Of a stretch of 64,000 nt of DNA, positions 1 through 9,289 are shown in pieces. Location: positions 713,860-777,859 of the forward strand of contig NZ_JXRR01000014.1 of the NCBI RefSeq assembly GCF_000829515.1, given 5' to 3'. A model generated the notes under the pieces. The model did no database searches and was not told the DNA's origin. It worked only from the letters and a program-made list of their open reading frames with translations. The position numbers were made by a program, and so were the translations under genes. This DNA comes from Jeotgalibacillus campisalis (lineage in GTDB: Bacteria; Bacillota; Bacilli; Bacillales; Jeotgalibacillaceae). Each line of letters begins with the position of its first letter. The first letter of the stretch is position 1.

Positions 1-1293
1 ATCCTGCATTAAATAGTGTACTAGCTCCTCACTTTGCTTTTCCGTTCCTATAATTGGAGAAAACTCAGACTCAACATCCACTTTTATCATGTGAATGGAT
101 GGTGCCACCGCTTTTAATCTGACGCCAAACCTGGCCCCGTGACGAATAATTTCGGGTTCATCCAGGCTCATATCTGACAGAACGGGTGCAGCAATGCCGT
201 AACCTGTCTGTCTGACCATTTTCAATGCGTCCGCAAATTGATCATACTCTTTTTTAGCATGCGAGTAATCCTGGATCAATTCTAAAAAATGATCTTTTGT
301 TGAAACTCTTTCCCCAATCATTTCATGCAAAATATCTTCAAATAAATGGTCTGCCGCCCGAAGATCAATGCTTGCGACTCCCTGCCCCATGTTCATGCCG
401 GCTAAATTCGCCTCCTGAACGTGTTCAAACTCCTCAAACTGCCTGACAACGCGGTCTACATCCCTCAATCTTTTTATATCATGAATAACCTCTGTCACCG
501 CTTCCTGAAAGTGCTCACGAAGCCAGTGCCGTTCATCTAACACCATTACCCAGCTAGGTAAATTTACGTTAACTTCTAGAACCGGGAACTCATATAATGC
601 TTCTCTTAAGATCATCAGGACATCTGATTCTCTCATACTTTCTACACTGAGTGCGATTACTGGTATATCGTATTTTACCTGAAGTTCTTTGCGCAGATGG
701 TCGGTTTCTGACTGATGTGGTCTGGCACTGTTTAATACCATGATAAATGGCTTGCCTACTTCTTTTAGTTCAGCAACAATACGTTCCTCTGCATCTACGT
801 AGCTTTCTCTTGGAATTTCACCGATGGTTCCATCTGTCGTCATAAGTACTCCAATGGTTGAGTGATCCTGGATCACTTTCCTTGTTCCAACTTCAGCTGC
901 TTCATGAAAAGGAATTGGTTCTTCGTACCATGGTGTATGAACCATACGCGGGCCATATTCATCTTCGTGTCCCTTGGCTCCAGGTATCGTGTATCCAACG
1001 CAATCAACAAGCCTGATATTCACTTCAAGACCATCAACAACTTGTATGCGAACCGCTTGATTTGGAACAAACTTTGGTTCAGTCGTCATAATCGTTCTGC
1101 CTGCTGAACTTTGCGGCAATTCATCCTGAGCTCTGTTTCTTTCCGCCTCATTTGTGATATGAGGGATAACAGCCAACTCCATCATTTTTTTTATAAATGT
1201 AGATTTACCAGTACGCACAGCTCCCACTACACCTATATAAATATCTCCGCCAGTACGTTCAGCTATATGTTCGAACACATTTTGTTTCTCCAT
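1..1293 (-). CDS. spoIVA: Stage IV sporulation protein A, spore coat morphogenetic ATPase (C-terminus cut by window edge)
   Basis: SpoIVA is the ATPase that polymerises on the forespore surface and anchors the coat basement layer. The reverse-strand reading frame is open from ATG at 1293 to base 1 (431 codons). It starts MEKQNVFEHIAERTGGDIYI and carries a Walker A-like GAVRTGKST at residues 24-32, then MTTEPKFVPN and RLVDCVGY, all characteristic of SpoIVA. The frame runs off the window at EELVHYLMQD; the B. subtilis protein is 492 residues, so about 60 residues are missing. A strong ribosome binding site (AGAGGGGGCG) precedes the ATG. It is followed upstream by yphF, as in B. subtilis. Confidence 0.97.
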   Translation of the reverse strand, partial: MEKQNVFEHIAERTGGDIYIGVVGAVRTGKSTFIKKMMELAVIPHITNEAERNRAQDELPQSSAGRTIMTTEPKFVPNQAVRIQVVDGLEVNIRLVDCVGYTIPGAKGHEDEYGPRMVHTPWYEEPIPFHEAAEVGTRKVIQDHSTIGVLMTTDGTIGEIPRESYVDAEERIVAELKEVGKPFIMVLNSARPHQSETDHLRKELQVKYDIPVIALSVESMRESDVLMILREALYEFPVLEVNVNLPSWVMVLDERHWLREHFQEAVTEVIHDIKRLRDVDRVVRQFEEFEHVQEANLAGMNMGQGVASIDLRAADHLFEDILHEMIGERVSTKDHFLELIQDYSHAKKEYDQFADALKMVRQTGYGIAAPVLSDMSLDEPEIIRHGARFGVRLKAVAPSIHMIKVDVESEFSPIIGTEKQSEELVHYLMQD

Positions 1294-1361
1294 TAAAGCG
1301 CCCCCTCTTTTCGAACGTTCTTCGCATAATTAGTGTATTTAGGACATGCATATTTCAGAAC

Positions 1362-1414
1362 AAAAAAAGAGCTGATTTTCACTCGGATTTTTCATTCGAA
1401 TGAATTCAGCTCTT
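1362..1414 (-). terminator. Rho-independent terminator after yphF
   Basis: Arms AAGAGCTGA (1367-1375) and TCAGCTCTT (1406-1414) pair and are followed on the minus strand by seven T residues. It lies directly after the yphF stop and separates yphF from spoIVA. Confidence 0.8.
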
Positions 1415-1416
1415 AT

Positions 1417-2127
1417 TTAAGAAGAGGAATACGTTATTTCGTTATCTTGATTAACCTCATACACAGGAGAGTAAGCAGGGACAAAAGAAGATTCTTCATG
1501 AAGGATTCCCCTCACATCTTCAAGCTCAATCGTTTCCAAATTTATTTCATTTTCCTGAGCAATCTGATAAAGATCAGTCAGATAGTCAACATAAATTGTT
1601 CCGCTTCCATCAGCAATAATAGGCAGTTCTTTATTTGTAAAAGGACTTTGAACAGTAGGATCTTCTTTATACCCAAGCTTTTCGAAGTTTATGGAGTAAT
1701 ATTTACCCCCTAAAGCAGCTTCAAAGGGAATCCCCCGATTCGCTTGAATTTTAATTTGAAGAGATCTTATTTCTTCAGCAATACGCAAATCAAAAATATG
1801 AACAGTCGGATCTTCTTCAACATCTAACAGAAGATATTGAAACACACCTCCATTTTCATATGCATTCCCTGGCAGCTGATCGATATATCTAGGCTTTATC
1901 TTGGAAAAATCAATTAAATACTTCTGATAGATAGGAGTATTCTCATCCAACGTTTTTATAGGCAATAAACCGCCTGATTCTTCTTGAAAACTATCCACTG
2001 CTTCTTGCACATTTTGAATCTGATCTTCGTATGGAATTTCATTCTCAGACTTTTCCTGAGAAGGATACATACATCCCTGAAGCAAAAAGACAAGAAAAAT
2101 GGATGCTGTTAGTACACCCTTTTTCAT
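1417..2127 (-). CDS. yphF: YphF-like lipoprotein
   Basis: 236 residues. The N-terminus is a lipoprotein signal peptide: Lys-Lys, a hydrophobic stretch and the lipobox LLQGC with Cys at residue 19, so the mature protein should be tethered to the outer face of the membrane. The rest is soluble and acidic with no catalytic motif I recognise. Length, lipobox and the position between spoIVA and yphE match B. subtilis YphF (about 240 residues), a protein of unknown function expressed in the sporulation neighbourhood. The name rests on synteny and general resemblance; the biochemical role is unknown. Confidence 0.85.
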   Translation of the reverse strand: MKKGVLTASIFLVFLLQGCMYPSQEKSENEIPYEDQIQNVQEAVDSFQEESGGLLPIKTLDENTPIYQKYLIDFSKIKPRYIDQLPGNAYENGGVFQYLLLDVEEDPTVHIFDLRIAEEIRSLQIKIQANRGIPFEAALGGKYYSINFEKLGYKEDPTVQSPFTNKELPIIADGSGTIYVDYLTDLYQIAQENEINLETIELEDVRGILHEESSFVPAYSPVYEVNQDNEITYSSS

Positions 2128-2151
2128 GAAGCACTCTCCTTCTTACCAACA

Positions 2152-2358
2152 CTATAAAGTAGGACCGCTGAAAACAACAAAAATCATGATTAATCCAGCA
2201 AGAATCATTAAAACATACGCAATTAGAGCGGTGAAAAATTTTAAGAACTTATTAGATAGTTTGTATCGGCTGAAATAAATAGTAATAATTGAAAAAAACA
2301 TAAAACCCATAGATCCAAACGAAATCCACATCTTAGTCAAAGCAGTCATACGATTCAC
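2152..2358 (-). CDS. yphE: YphE-like small membrane protein (DUF2768)
   Basis: 68 residues with two hydrophobic segments (about residues 10-29 and 42-64) separated by a basic loop YFSRYKLSNKFLKF. Size, topology and position between yphF and gpsA match B. subtilis YphE, the DUF2768 family. Function is unknown. It lies 24 bases upstream of yphF and is probably co-transcribed with it. Confidence 0.85.
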   Translation of the reverse strand: MNRMTALTKMWISFGSMGFMFFSIITIYFSRYKLSNKFLKFFTALIAYVLMILAGLIMIFVVFSGPTL

Positions 2359-2478
2359 TCCTTCAGCTGCACATTGACAGCATTACCACAGTCATTTGCT
2401 CAAAAGTATAGCATAATAAGCGCTAAACCAACTGCTTAGAAATAATCTTTCTTAAAACGTTCATAAATATAAGCAAGG

Positions 2479-2509
2479 AAAAAAACTGAGAGTCAATCCC
2501 CCTCAGTTT
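2479..2509 (-). terminator. Terminator overlapping the gpsA stop codon
   Basis: Arms AAACTGAG (2483-2490) and CTCAGTTT (2502-2509), followed on the minus strand by a T tract. The gpsA stop codon (2493-2495) sits in the loop, so the last codons of the gene form the upstream arm. Confidence 0.75.
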
Positions 2510-3551
2510 CCTGCTGCTCGCCCAGTATATCCACTAAGTCTTCCATTTCATGCGTTTTCATTCTTGACATAAGCTGGTCAACTGCTTCCTTTGGCTCAAC
2601 ATCATGGAATAAGACACGGTGAAGAGCTTGTGTGATCGGCATCGATACCTCATATTTGTGAGCTAATTGGTAGGCTGCTTTGGTGGTTCGTACACCTTCT
2701 ACAACCATTCCCATCTCATCAAGTACTTCGTCGAGTTTTTTTCCTTTGCCGAGCATATTTCCTGCGCGCCAATTTCTGGAGTGGACACTTGTACATGTAA
2801 CAATCAAGTCCCCTATCCCTGTGAGTCCAGAGAATGTTAACGGGTTGGCTCCGAGTGTCGTACCCAGCCGCGCAATTTCTGCCAGACCTCTTGTTATTAA
2901 AGCTGCTTTTGCATTATCCCCATATCCAAGGCCATCCGTTATGCCTGCTGCAAGGGCAATAATGTTTTTCAGCGCTGCTCCAATTTCAACTCCGACAACA
3001 TCAGAGTTAGTGTATACTCTGAAATTCTTATTCATAAATAAATCCTGAACTTCCTGAGCTGCTTTTAAATTATGCGAGGAAGAAGTCACTGTTGTCGGAT
3101 GTCTTTTTACGACTTCTTCAGCATGACTGGGTCCGGAAAGAACGACAAGATCTTTCATGGTCTCAGGTGAAAGGATTTGTTCAATGATTTGAGAGATTCG
3201 CAAGTGAGTATCCGGTTCAATGCCTTTGCTTACGTGAACGACTGTTTTAGGACCTGTATTAACTTCCTCTACTTTATGAGCAACTTCTCTCATGGCTTTG
3301 GTTGGTACAGCAAAAACGATCAGCTCTGTATCTTGAATAGCTGCAGAAAGGTCTGAATAAGCGGTAAGCCTATCAGGCAGAAGCGTCCCCGGAAGATACC
3401 GATCATTCTTTCTCGTCTGATTGATTAAATTCGCCTGAGATGGATTGTGAGTCCAAAGTCTTACTTCATGATCATTGTCTCCCAGTACAAGAGCCAAAGC
3501 TGTTCCCCAGCTGCCAGCACCTAATACTGCTACACGTTTTGATTTTCCCAT
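2493..3551 (-). CDS. gpsA: Glycerol-3-phosphate dehydrogenase [NAD(P)+]
   Basis: GpsA reduces dihydroxyacetone phosphate to sn-glycerol 3-phosphate, the backbone for phospholipid synthesis. The 352-residue protein has the N-terminal dinucleotide-binding motif GAGSWG (residues 11-16), VSKGIE in the central part, and the C-terminal catalytic region with [11 protein letters not shown] and [14 protein letters not shown]. Length fits the family (B. subtilis about 345). It sits between der and yphE as in B. subtilis; 31 bases separate it from der, so the two may form one transcript ending at the terminator overlapping its stop. Confidence 0.98.
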   Translation of the reverse strand: MGKSKRVAVLGAGSWGTALALVLGDNDHEVRLWTHNPSQANLINQTRKNDRYLPGTLLPDRLTAYSDLSAAIQDTELIVFAVPTKAMREVAHKVEEVNTGPKTVVHVSKGIEPDTHLRISQIIEQILSPETMKDLVVLSGPSHAEEVVKRHPTTVTSSSHNLKAAQEVQDLFMNKNFRVYTNSDVVGVEIGAALKNIIALAAGITDGLGYGDNAKAALITRGLAEIARLGTTLGANPLTFSGLTGIGDLIVTCTSVHSRNWRAGNMLGKGKKLDEVLDEMGMVVEGVRTTKAAYQLAHKYEVSMPITQALHRVLFHDVEPKEAVDQLMSRMKTHEMEDLVDILGEQQETEGD

Positions 3552-3582
3552 GATATAGCCCCTTCCTCATTAGAAAGCTAAA

Positions 3583-4893
3583 TTAATTTCTGGCTCTTGA
3601 AATTAAACGGATTGGTGTTCCTTCAAATCCAAAGGCTTCACGAATACGATTTTCCAAGAATCGCTCATAAGAGAAATGCATCAGTTCCGGCTCGTTGACA
3701 AAAATCACAAATGTAGGCGGTTTTACTGCAACTTGAGTCGCGTAGAATATTTTCAGGCGTTTTCCATGGTGGGTTGGCGTCGGGTTCATTGCAACGGCAT
3801 CCATTATCACTTCATTTAACACGCTGGATTGAACACGCATCGCATGGTTTTCACTAGCCATATTAATTACGGGCAGCAGGGTGTGAATACGTTTCTTCGT
3901 TATTGCAGATAGAAAAACAACCGGCGCATAATCTAAAAACTGAAAATGGTCACGGATATTTTTTTCAAATCGATCCATTGTTTTTTCATCTTTTTGAACG
4001 GCATCCCATTTGTTTACGACAATAATAACTGCTCGTCCTGCATCATGTGCGTAACCTGCAATTTTTTTGTCCTGCTCGATGATGCCTTCTTCTGCATCCA
4101 AAACGACGAGTACGACGTCCGAGCGTTCTATTGCTCTAAGTGCTCTTAAAACACTGTATTTCTCAGTTGTTTCATAAACTTTTCCTTTTTTTCTCATACC
4201 AGCTGTGTCAATAATTACATATTCCTGCCCATCATACTTATATGGCGAGTCAATGGCATCACGAGTTGTGCCTGCTATATCAGATACAATGACCCGTTCT
4301 TCACCAAGCAGAGAATTAACGAGAGATGATTTTCCAACGTTAGGTCTACCAATTAGGGAGAACTTAATTACTTCTTCTCCATACTTGATTTCATCCTGTG
4401 GTTTAAAACCAGCTGCTACCGCATCAAGCATGTCACCTAAACCAAGACCGTGAGAACCGGATATGGGAAACGGCTCTCCGAATCCAAGCGAATAAAAATC
4501 ATAAATCTGGTCTTGCATTTCCGGGTTATCTACCTTATTTACAGCCAAAACTACTGGCTTGCTTGAGCGAAACAAAATTTTTGCAACCTGCTCATCTGCA
4601 GAAGTAACTCCCTCACGTCCATTTGTCATGAAAATAATAACATCCGCTTCATCAATAGCAATTTCAGCTTGTTGACGGATTTGTTCAAGAAACGGTTCAT
4701 CACCAATTTCAATTCCGCCTGTGTCTATAATATTAAAATCATGAGTTAACCATTCTGCAGAACTATAAATTCGATCCCGTGTAATTCCGGGTATATCTTC
4801 TACAATGGAGATTCTTTCTCCTACAATCCTGTTAAAAATAGTGGACTTCCCAACATTTGGACGACCTACTATTGCAACGACCGGCTTTGCCAT
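3583..4893 (-). CDS. der: Ribosome biogenesis GTPase Der (EngA)
   Basis: Der is an essential tandem GTPase needed for 50S subunit maturation. Two G domains are visible: GRPNVGKST near residue 10 with DTGG and NKVD, and a second GRPNVGKSS near residue 183 with DTAGM and NKWD. A KH-like C-terminal domain follows ([24 protein letters not shown] across residues about 395-418). I chose ATG at 4893, which gives 436 residues, the length of B. subtilis Der, and has GAAAGGG at good spacing. An in-frame GTG at 4902 lies too close to that ribosome binding site. Confidence 0.98.
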   Translation of the reverse strand: MAKPVVAIVGRPNVGKSTIFNRIVGERISIVEDIPGITRDRIYSSAEWLTHDFNIIDTGGIEIGDEPFLEQIRQQAEIAIDEADVIIFMTNGREGVTSADEQVAKILFRSSKPVVLAVNKVDNPEMQDQIYDFYSLGFGEPFPISGSHGLGLGDMLDAVAAGFKPQDEIKYGEEVIKFSLIGRPNVGKSSLVNSLLGEERVIVSDIAGTTRDAIDSPYKYDGQEYVIIDTAGMRKKGKVYETTEKYSVLRALRAIERSDVVLVVLDAEEGIIEQDKKIAGYAHDAGRAVIIVVNKWDAVQKDEKTMDRFEKNIRDHFQFLDYAPVVFLSAITKKRIHTLLPVINMASENHAMRVQSSVLNEVIMDAVAMNPTPTHHGKRLKIFYATQVAVKPPTFVIFVNEPELMHFSYERFLENRIREAFGFEGTPIRLISRARN

Positions 4894-5093
4894 GACGTTC
4901 ACCCTTTCTTTTATCCAACTTATCTATAGTATATCAAACCGTTCGTTTCCACATAACACTACCGTAAAAAGACAGCAAGTTGGTTCTGCCTTTTCTAAAA
5001 TGACTCGCATAATTGTACCAATAAATCAGGATAAAAACAATCGGATTTCCCGAGTCCATTCTTGAATAAAGACTTTAATCAAGCATTAGCCAT

Positions 5094-5132
5094 AAAAAAG
5101 CGCTTATGCATGCTTAAAAGCACACATAAGCG
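5094..5132 (-). terminator. Terminator after fni
   Basis: Arms CGCTTATG (5101-5108) and CATAAGCG (5125-5132) with six T residues following on the minus strand. It ends just before the fni stop at 5135. The rest of the der-fni interval (4903-5093) shows no gene. Confidence 0.8.
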
Positions 5133-5134
5133 TA

Positions 5135-6187
5135 TCAGCAGTCTGATCTGCGCGCAAATTTATCAGGTTCAAGGCCGCGCATATGAAGCCAATGATAGGT
5201 TGGACCGCTTAGTATAATCGGAAGCTTCCTGAGATCCACTATATTTTTGGCACCAAGAGCCGTCATAATCATTGTTTGTTCCATTTTCATCGCATTAATT
5301 TCTTCAATAAGCCCCTCAGGTCCGTGTTCAATTAAGATCCGTAAAAACGTTCCTGCAATTCCCGCCGCACAAGCCCCAAGGCTTAATGACTTTATCACGT
5401 CAATACTCTGGCTGATTCCACCTGAGGCAATGATAGAAGGAAAGGTACTGCTTGTTTCCACAATAGATGGAACGGTTGGTATTCCCCAATCGTTAAAGAA
5501 TGCCAGCTGTCTATCCTGACGATGATTTTCTATCTTCGAAAAATTGGTACCTCCATAACCGCCTACATCAATAATTGATACACCAGCAGCTTTTAATTTA
5601 TTGGCAGTTTCTTTGCTCATCCCAAAACCGGTTTCCTTGACAATAACCGGGACTTGCAGACCATTTACAATCGACTCTATGCGGTTTAATGCCCCAGCGA
5701 AAGACCGGTCACCTTCTGGCATTGCCAGTTCCTGTACGACATTTAAATGGATTTGCAGCGCGTTGGCTTCAATCATATCAACTGCATATTTTGCTTGATC
5801 AAGCGTTGCCTCGCTTCCTAAATTTCCAATAATCATGCCCTCTGGATTCACTTTTCTGGTTATAGAATACGTTTCTCTTTCAGTCGAATCTTTCAATGCA
5901 GCCATTTGAGACCCTACAGATAACATCAAGCCGGTCTCTCGTGCCGCAATAGCAAGTCCCTCATTAAGAGTTTTTGTCTTATCTCCGCCTCCACCAGTCA
6001 TTGCATTAATAAAAAAAGGCGAACTTAAAATAAGCTCGCCAATCTTAGTTTGAAGTGAGATGTTGTCTATTGCACAATCCGGAAGGCTTTGATGAACGAA
6101 TTTCACATCCTCAAATCCTGCTCCGTTTGCAGAAGCTGTTGATAGCGCATAGTTGATATGATCGATTTTTCTCCCTGCTCTGCTCAC
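5135..6187 (-). CDS. fni: Isopentenyl-diphosphate delta-isomerase, type 2 (FMN-dependent)
   Basis: Fni interconverts isopentenyl and dimethylallyl diphosphate using reduced FMN and is unrelated to the type 1 enzyme. The 350-residue protein has the N-terminal RKIDHI, the FMN region AMTGGGGDKT, SVGSQMAAL, VKETGFGMS and the C-terminal SGGISQSIDVIKSLSLGA phosphate-binding segment (split here for length). Start is GTG with AAAGGTGAG upstream. In B. subtilis the gene (ypgA) also lies in this region. It is followed upstream by ypfD after 15 bases, so both are probably co-transcribed and end at the terminator at 5094-5132. Confidence 0.95.
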   Translation of the reverse strand: MSRAGRKIDHINYALSTASANGAGFEDVKFVHQSLPDCAIDNISLQTKIGELILSSPFFINAMTGGGGDKTKTLNEGLAIAARETGLMLSVGSQMAALKDSTERETYSITRKVNPEGMIIGNLGSEATLDQAKYAVDMIEANALQIHLNVVQELAMPEGDRSFAGALNRIESIVNGLQVPVIVKETGFGMSKETANKLKAAGVSIIDVGGYGGTNFSKIENHRQDRQLAFFNDWGIPTVPSIVETSSTFPSIIASGGISQSIDVIKSLSLGACAAGIAGTFLRILIEHGPEGLIEEINAMKMEQTMIMTALGAKNIVDLRKLPIILSGPTYHWLHMRGLEPDKFARRSDC

Positions 6188-6202
6188 AATTTCTCACCTT
6201 TA

Positions 6203-7354
6203 TTATGAATTATTTTTTAAGTCTTTTAATTTATCCCCAATCATTTCTCCCAGCTGAAAACCTTTAGATTCTTCTGGCATGTCATATGATTGTTCTTTTT
6301 TATACTCATTTTTATTTTCTTCAAGTTCTTTGATTGAAAGTGATAATCGCTGATCACTCACATTCACATCGAGCACCTTCACTTTAACGTCCTGACCTTC
6401 ATCAAGGACTTCATGAGGCGTGCCTATATGCTGATGGGAAATTTGCGAGATATGAACAAGACCTTCCACACCTGGGAAAACCTCTACAAAAGCACCGTAG
6501 GAAACCAATCTGCGAACTTTCCCTTCTAAGGTTGACCCTTTAGGAGCTTTTCCTTCAAGATCGGACCATGGTCCTGGCAATGTTTCTTTAATGGATAGAG
6601 AAATACGTTCGTTGTCCCGATCCACCGAAAGCACCTTAACCTGAACCTCTTGCCCTTCTTCCACAACATCCGAAGGTTTCTCTACATGCTGATGAGAGAG
6701 CTGAGAAATGTGAACAAGGCCGTCTACTCCGCCTATATCAACAAATGCACCAAAATCGGTAATCCGTTGTACAGTGCCGTCCAGAACATCACCGGATTTT
6801 ATGTTTTCAAGCAGTGCTTTTTTCTTTTCAGCTTTTTCCCCTTCCACTACAGCGCGATGGGAGAGGATAAGACGGTTCTTTTCTTCATCAAGCTCAACGA
6901 TTTTAAAAGCAAGATTACTGCCTCTGTAATTTTCAAAATCTTCAACATAGTAATCCTCAACCAAAGAAGCAGGCACGAACCCTCTGACACCAAGGTCTAC
7001 TACAAGTCCGCCTTTAACCACGTCTTTGACTTCGGCATTAAAAACTTCTTCAGCCTCAAAGCGCCGTTTCATTTCGTCCCAGGCTTTCTCAGCTTCAACT
7101 TTTCTTTTAGAAAGAACAAGCAGTTCTTCCTCTACTTTTGTTACGACCAAATCCAGGTCGTCTCCTTCTTTCACTACATCGGAAGCTTTTTCTACATGGA
7201 GGCTCGACAGTTCACTGATCGGAATAATCCCATCCACTTTACTGTCCTTGACATCAACAAGAACCTGCTTTTCCTCCACTTTCGTTACGGTACCGGTCAC
7301 ACGGTCTCCCACCTCGAGAGAGTTTACTTCGATATGATTCATGTCTTCTGCCAT
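6203..7354 (-). CDS. ypfD: YpfD, four-S1-domain RNA-binding protein (ribosomal protein S1 homologue)
   Basis: 383 residues made of four S1 OB-fold repeats at about residues 13-85, 98-167, 184-255 and 270-342. The third and fourth carry the strongest motifs, [20 protein letters not shown] and [20 protein letters not shown]. Low-GC Gram-positives have this shortened S1 homologue instead of the six-domain RpsA of Proteobacteria, and its role in translation is less clear. The tail is basic and lysine-rich. ATG at 7354 follows AAGGAGGAG. It lies downstream of cmk and plsC, a conserved association. Confidence 0.95.
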   Translation of the reverse strand: MAEDMNHIEVNSLEVGDRVTGTVTKVEEKQVLVDVKDSKVDGIIPISELSSLHVEKASDVVKEGDDLDLVVTKVEEELLVLSKRKVEAEKAWDEMKRRFEAEEVFNAEVKDVVKGGLVVDLGVRGFVPASLVEDYYVEDFENYRGSNLAFKIVELDEEKNRLILSHRAVVEGEKAEKKKALLENIKSGDVLDGTVQRITDFGAFVDIGGVDGLVHISQLSHQHVEKPSDVVEEGQEVQVKVLSVDRDNERISLSIKETLPGPWSDLEGKAPKGSTLEGKVRRLVSYGAFVEVFPGVEGLVHISQISHQHIGTPHEVLDEGQDVKVKVLDVNVSDQRLSLSIKELEENKNEYKKEQSYDMPEESKGFQLGEMIGDKLKDLKNNS

Positions 7355-7479
7355 ATGTACTCCTCCTTAATCCATGACTACTGAAATAATATTAAATGTG
7401 AATAAAATCACATTATAATTAAAATTCAGAATATACTACTAACTTCTAATAAACTGATCAGTTTGTCAAGCGAGAACTT

Positions 7480-8061
7480 TTAGCGATGATTGTCGATAAG
7501 CTGTTGAATATGACCCATAATTACTTCAGTTGCTTCTTCTGCAGACGCTCTGCGGCCTCTTAATTCTTCCATAGGAATGGGTTTGCCGTAGACAACTTTT
7601 AATCTTTTAAACTTTTTGTAAGGACCAATAATAGCACATGGCACCACTGCGGCTTGAGAACGGAGGGCAAAGAAACCTGCGCCTGCTAGTCCCTTTTTTA
7701 ATTCTCCGTCTACACTACGTGTACCCTCTGGGAACAGTCCAATAACATTATTTTCTTTTAAAATTGATAAGCCTTTACGTAAAGCCTCCCGATCGCTCAT
7801 GCCGCGCTTTACAGGAAACGCCCTTAAGTTGGGAAGAAGTTTTTTTAGTATCGGCATTCGAAACAGTTCTTCCTTTGCCATAAAGGAAACAGGTCTCGGG
7901 GCAGTTACGCCAACTACAGGAGGATCAAGAAGCTTAATATGATTGGCACATAAAAGCACCCCGCCCTCTTTCGGGAAATTCTCTCTTCCAATTATTTTAA
8001 ATCGGTAAATAGGTGTCAAAACCGTTTTTACCAATGATCTTGCAAAATGGTATAAATTCAT
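7480..8061 (-). CDS. plsC: 1-acyl-sn-glycerol-3-phosphate acyltransferase
   Basis: PlsC transfers a second fatty acyl chain to lysophosphatidic acid to make phosphatidic acid at the membrane. The 193-residue protein has the acyltransferase HX4D motif NHIKLLD (His41, Asp46) and the acceptor-binding motif FPEGTRS near residue 113. Its start overlaps the cmk stop by four bases, so translation is likely coupled. B. subtilis lacks plsC at this locus, but cmk-plsC-S1 order is common in other Bacillales. Confidence 0.95.
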   Translation of the reverse strand: MNLYHFARSLVKTVLTPIYRFKIIGRENFPKEGGVLLCANHIKLLDPPVVGVTAPRPVSFMAKEELFRMPILKKLLPNLRAFPVKRGMSDREALRKGLSILKENNVIGLFPEGTRSVDGELKKGLAGAGFFALRSQAAVVPCAIIGPYKKFKRLKVVYGKPIPMEELRGRRASAEEATEVIMGHIQQLIDNHR

Positions 8062-8747
8062 ACTGAACCTCCGCGTGTATCCACCAGATGTAATATCGTT
8101 TTCACTACCTCTTCAATATTCATCGAAGTTGTATCCAGTTCTACTGCATCTTCTGCCTTTTGTAAAGGAGATGCTGCTCTGGTTGAATCCAAAAAGTCCC
8201 GTTCTTCTATTTCTTTTTGAAGCGTTTCAAGACTTGATTTAATTCCTTGTTTTTTATGATCTTCAAAACGTCTTCGAGCGCGTTCCTCCACGCTTGCTAG
8301 CATGAATACTTTTATTTCAGCATCTGGAATGACGTGGGTGCCGATGTCCCTGCCATCCATGACGATTCCGCCATCTTCAACAAGTTTTTGCTGTCGTTTC
8401 ACCATTTCATCGCGCACTGTCTTATGTTTTGCTACCATTGAAACTTGGCTGGTTACTTCATTAGAACGAATCTTCTCCGTAACTTCCTGCCCGTCAAGAA
8501 ACACTCTTTGTCCCTTTGCTCCTGGAATAAGCTCTATAAGTGTATTCAACAAAAGATTGCTTAATTCCTTCTCATTTTCCACATCTATTTTGAGTTGAAT
8601 AGCTTTATATGTCAGGGTTCGGTACATCGCACCCGTATCGATATAAATAAAACCAAGCTCTTCTGCCAGCACTTTTGCAATTGTGCTTTTCCCCGCAGCT
8701 GCCGGACCATCAAGGGCAATCCTTATCTTACTTCTTTTCTCTTTCAC
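8058..8747 (-). CDS. cmk: Cytidylate kinase
   Basis: Cmk phosphorylates CMP and dCMP with ATP. The N-terminus has the P-loop [10 protein letters not shown], followed by YIDTGAMYR, the CMP-binding region with GRDIGT, and [13 protein letters not shown] in the lid. About 229 residues, matching the family (B. subtilis 224). AAGGAG lies eight bases before GTG at 8747; an in-frame TTG three bases earlier is possible but spaced less well. It is the first gene of a cmk-plsC-(ypfD) set. Confidence 0.97.
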   Translation of the reverse strand: MKEKRSKIRIALDGPAAAGKSTIAKVLAEELGFIYIDTGAMYRTLTYKAIQLKIDVENEKELSNLLLNTLIELIPGAKGQRVFLDGQEVTEKIRSNEVTSQVSMVAKHKTVRDEMVKRQQKLVEDGGIVMDGRDIGTHVIPDAEIKVFMLASVEERARRRFEDHKKQGIKSSLETLQKEIEERDFLDSTRAASPLQKAEDAVELDTTSMNIEEVVKTILHLVDTRGGSV

Positions 8748-8909
8748 CAAACATTCTCCTTCATTTCCATATTCAAAGGTATTGTACCATAATTCGCGTT
8801 TTGGGTGAGTTATGTCTTATCATATCCTTTCTAAAGTCTAAATTCACGCTAATTGCTTACACCATCTCGATTTTTTCATAAAATCCTTTGAGATAATACA
8901 GTTAATTAC

Positions 8910-8949
8910 AAAAAAGAAGAGGCTGGGACAAAAGTGTCTCAACCTCTTC
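8910..8949 (-). terminator. Terminator-like hairpin at the edge of a dispersed repeat
   Basis: GAAGAGGCTGGGACA (8916-8930) pairs with TGTCTCAACCTCTTC (8935-8949); on the minus strand a T run follows. It could end the transcript of the kinase operon, although it lies 340 bases beyond the kinase stop. The same hairpin recurs near 22693 and 32622. Confidence 0.6.
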
Positions 8950-9030
8950 AAACCGGTTCTCTGCGCTTCAGGCGGACGCTTTCTGCAGGAACTGACGCTT
9001 GAGACCTCCTCAGGCTCTGCGAGAGCACTG
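8916..9030. repeat. Degenerate copy (left part) of the dispersed palindromic repeat
   Basis: After the hairpin it shares CGCTTCAGGCGGACGCTTTC and the following GCAGG and GCTTGAG blocks with the full copy at 32619-32790, then diverges at the central loop. The right-hand outer arm is not found here. Confidence 0.75.
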
Positions 9031-9289
9031 ATTATCATCAATAATGACATATATGTTATTGTTGATGTTATATTATAATTCATTAATGAAAGTAATAGCT
9101 TCATCAAAGAAATAAACTAGAGCCTTTAATGATTGCATGACTAGAAAGTAATGTTGTTCATATATGTTTCTATTCTGCTTTTTAATGAAAGAAAGTTCGA
9201 ACATCTCCGACCGTCACATTTCCATGATCCCAATGCTTGAGGATCTAACTTCAAATGGTTAAGAAACGCCTTTTATTATAGTAAATTAT

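Larger units (their letters stand above)
8751..9289. other. 539-bp intergenic stretch with a repeat and no convincing gene
   Basis: Between cmk and the histidine kinase. It holds a terminator-like hairpin and a repeat copy (8916-9030, listed separately). The remainder (about 9040-9289) is AT-rich. A minus-strand frame of about 44 codons beginning near 9204 has no clear ribosome binding site, and I cannot support a gene. Confidence 0.6.

Noticed and set aside
862..1713. Three plus-strand frames of 61-126 codons
   Set aside because: They lie opposite spoIVA and yphF and show no protein-like motifs.
6650..7384. 244-codon open frame on the plus strand
   Set aside because: It is antisense to ypfD, whose four S1 domains are certain; the frame is a shadow and has no ribosome binding site.
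8844..9107. 87-codon minus-strand frame
   Set aside because: It runs through the palindromic repeat and hairpin, and has no recognisable domain or ribosome binding site.
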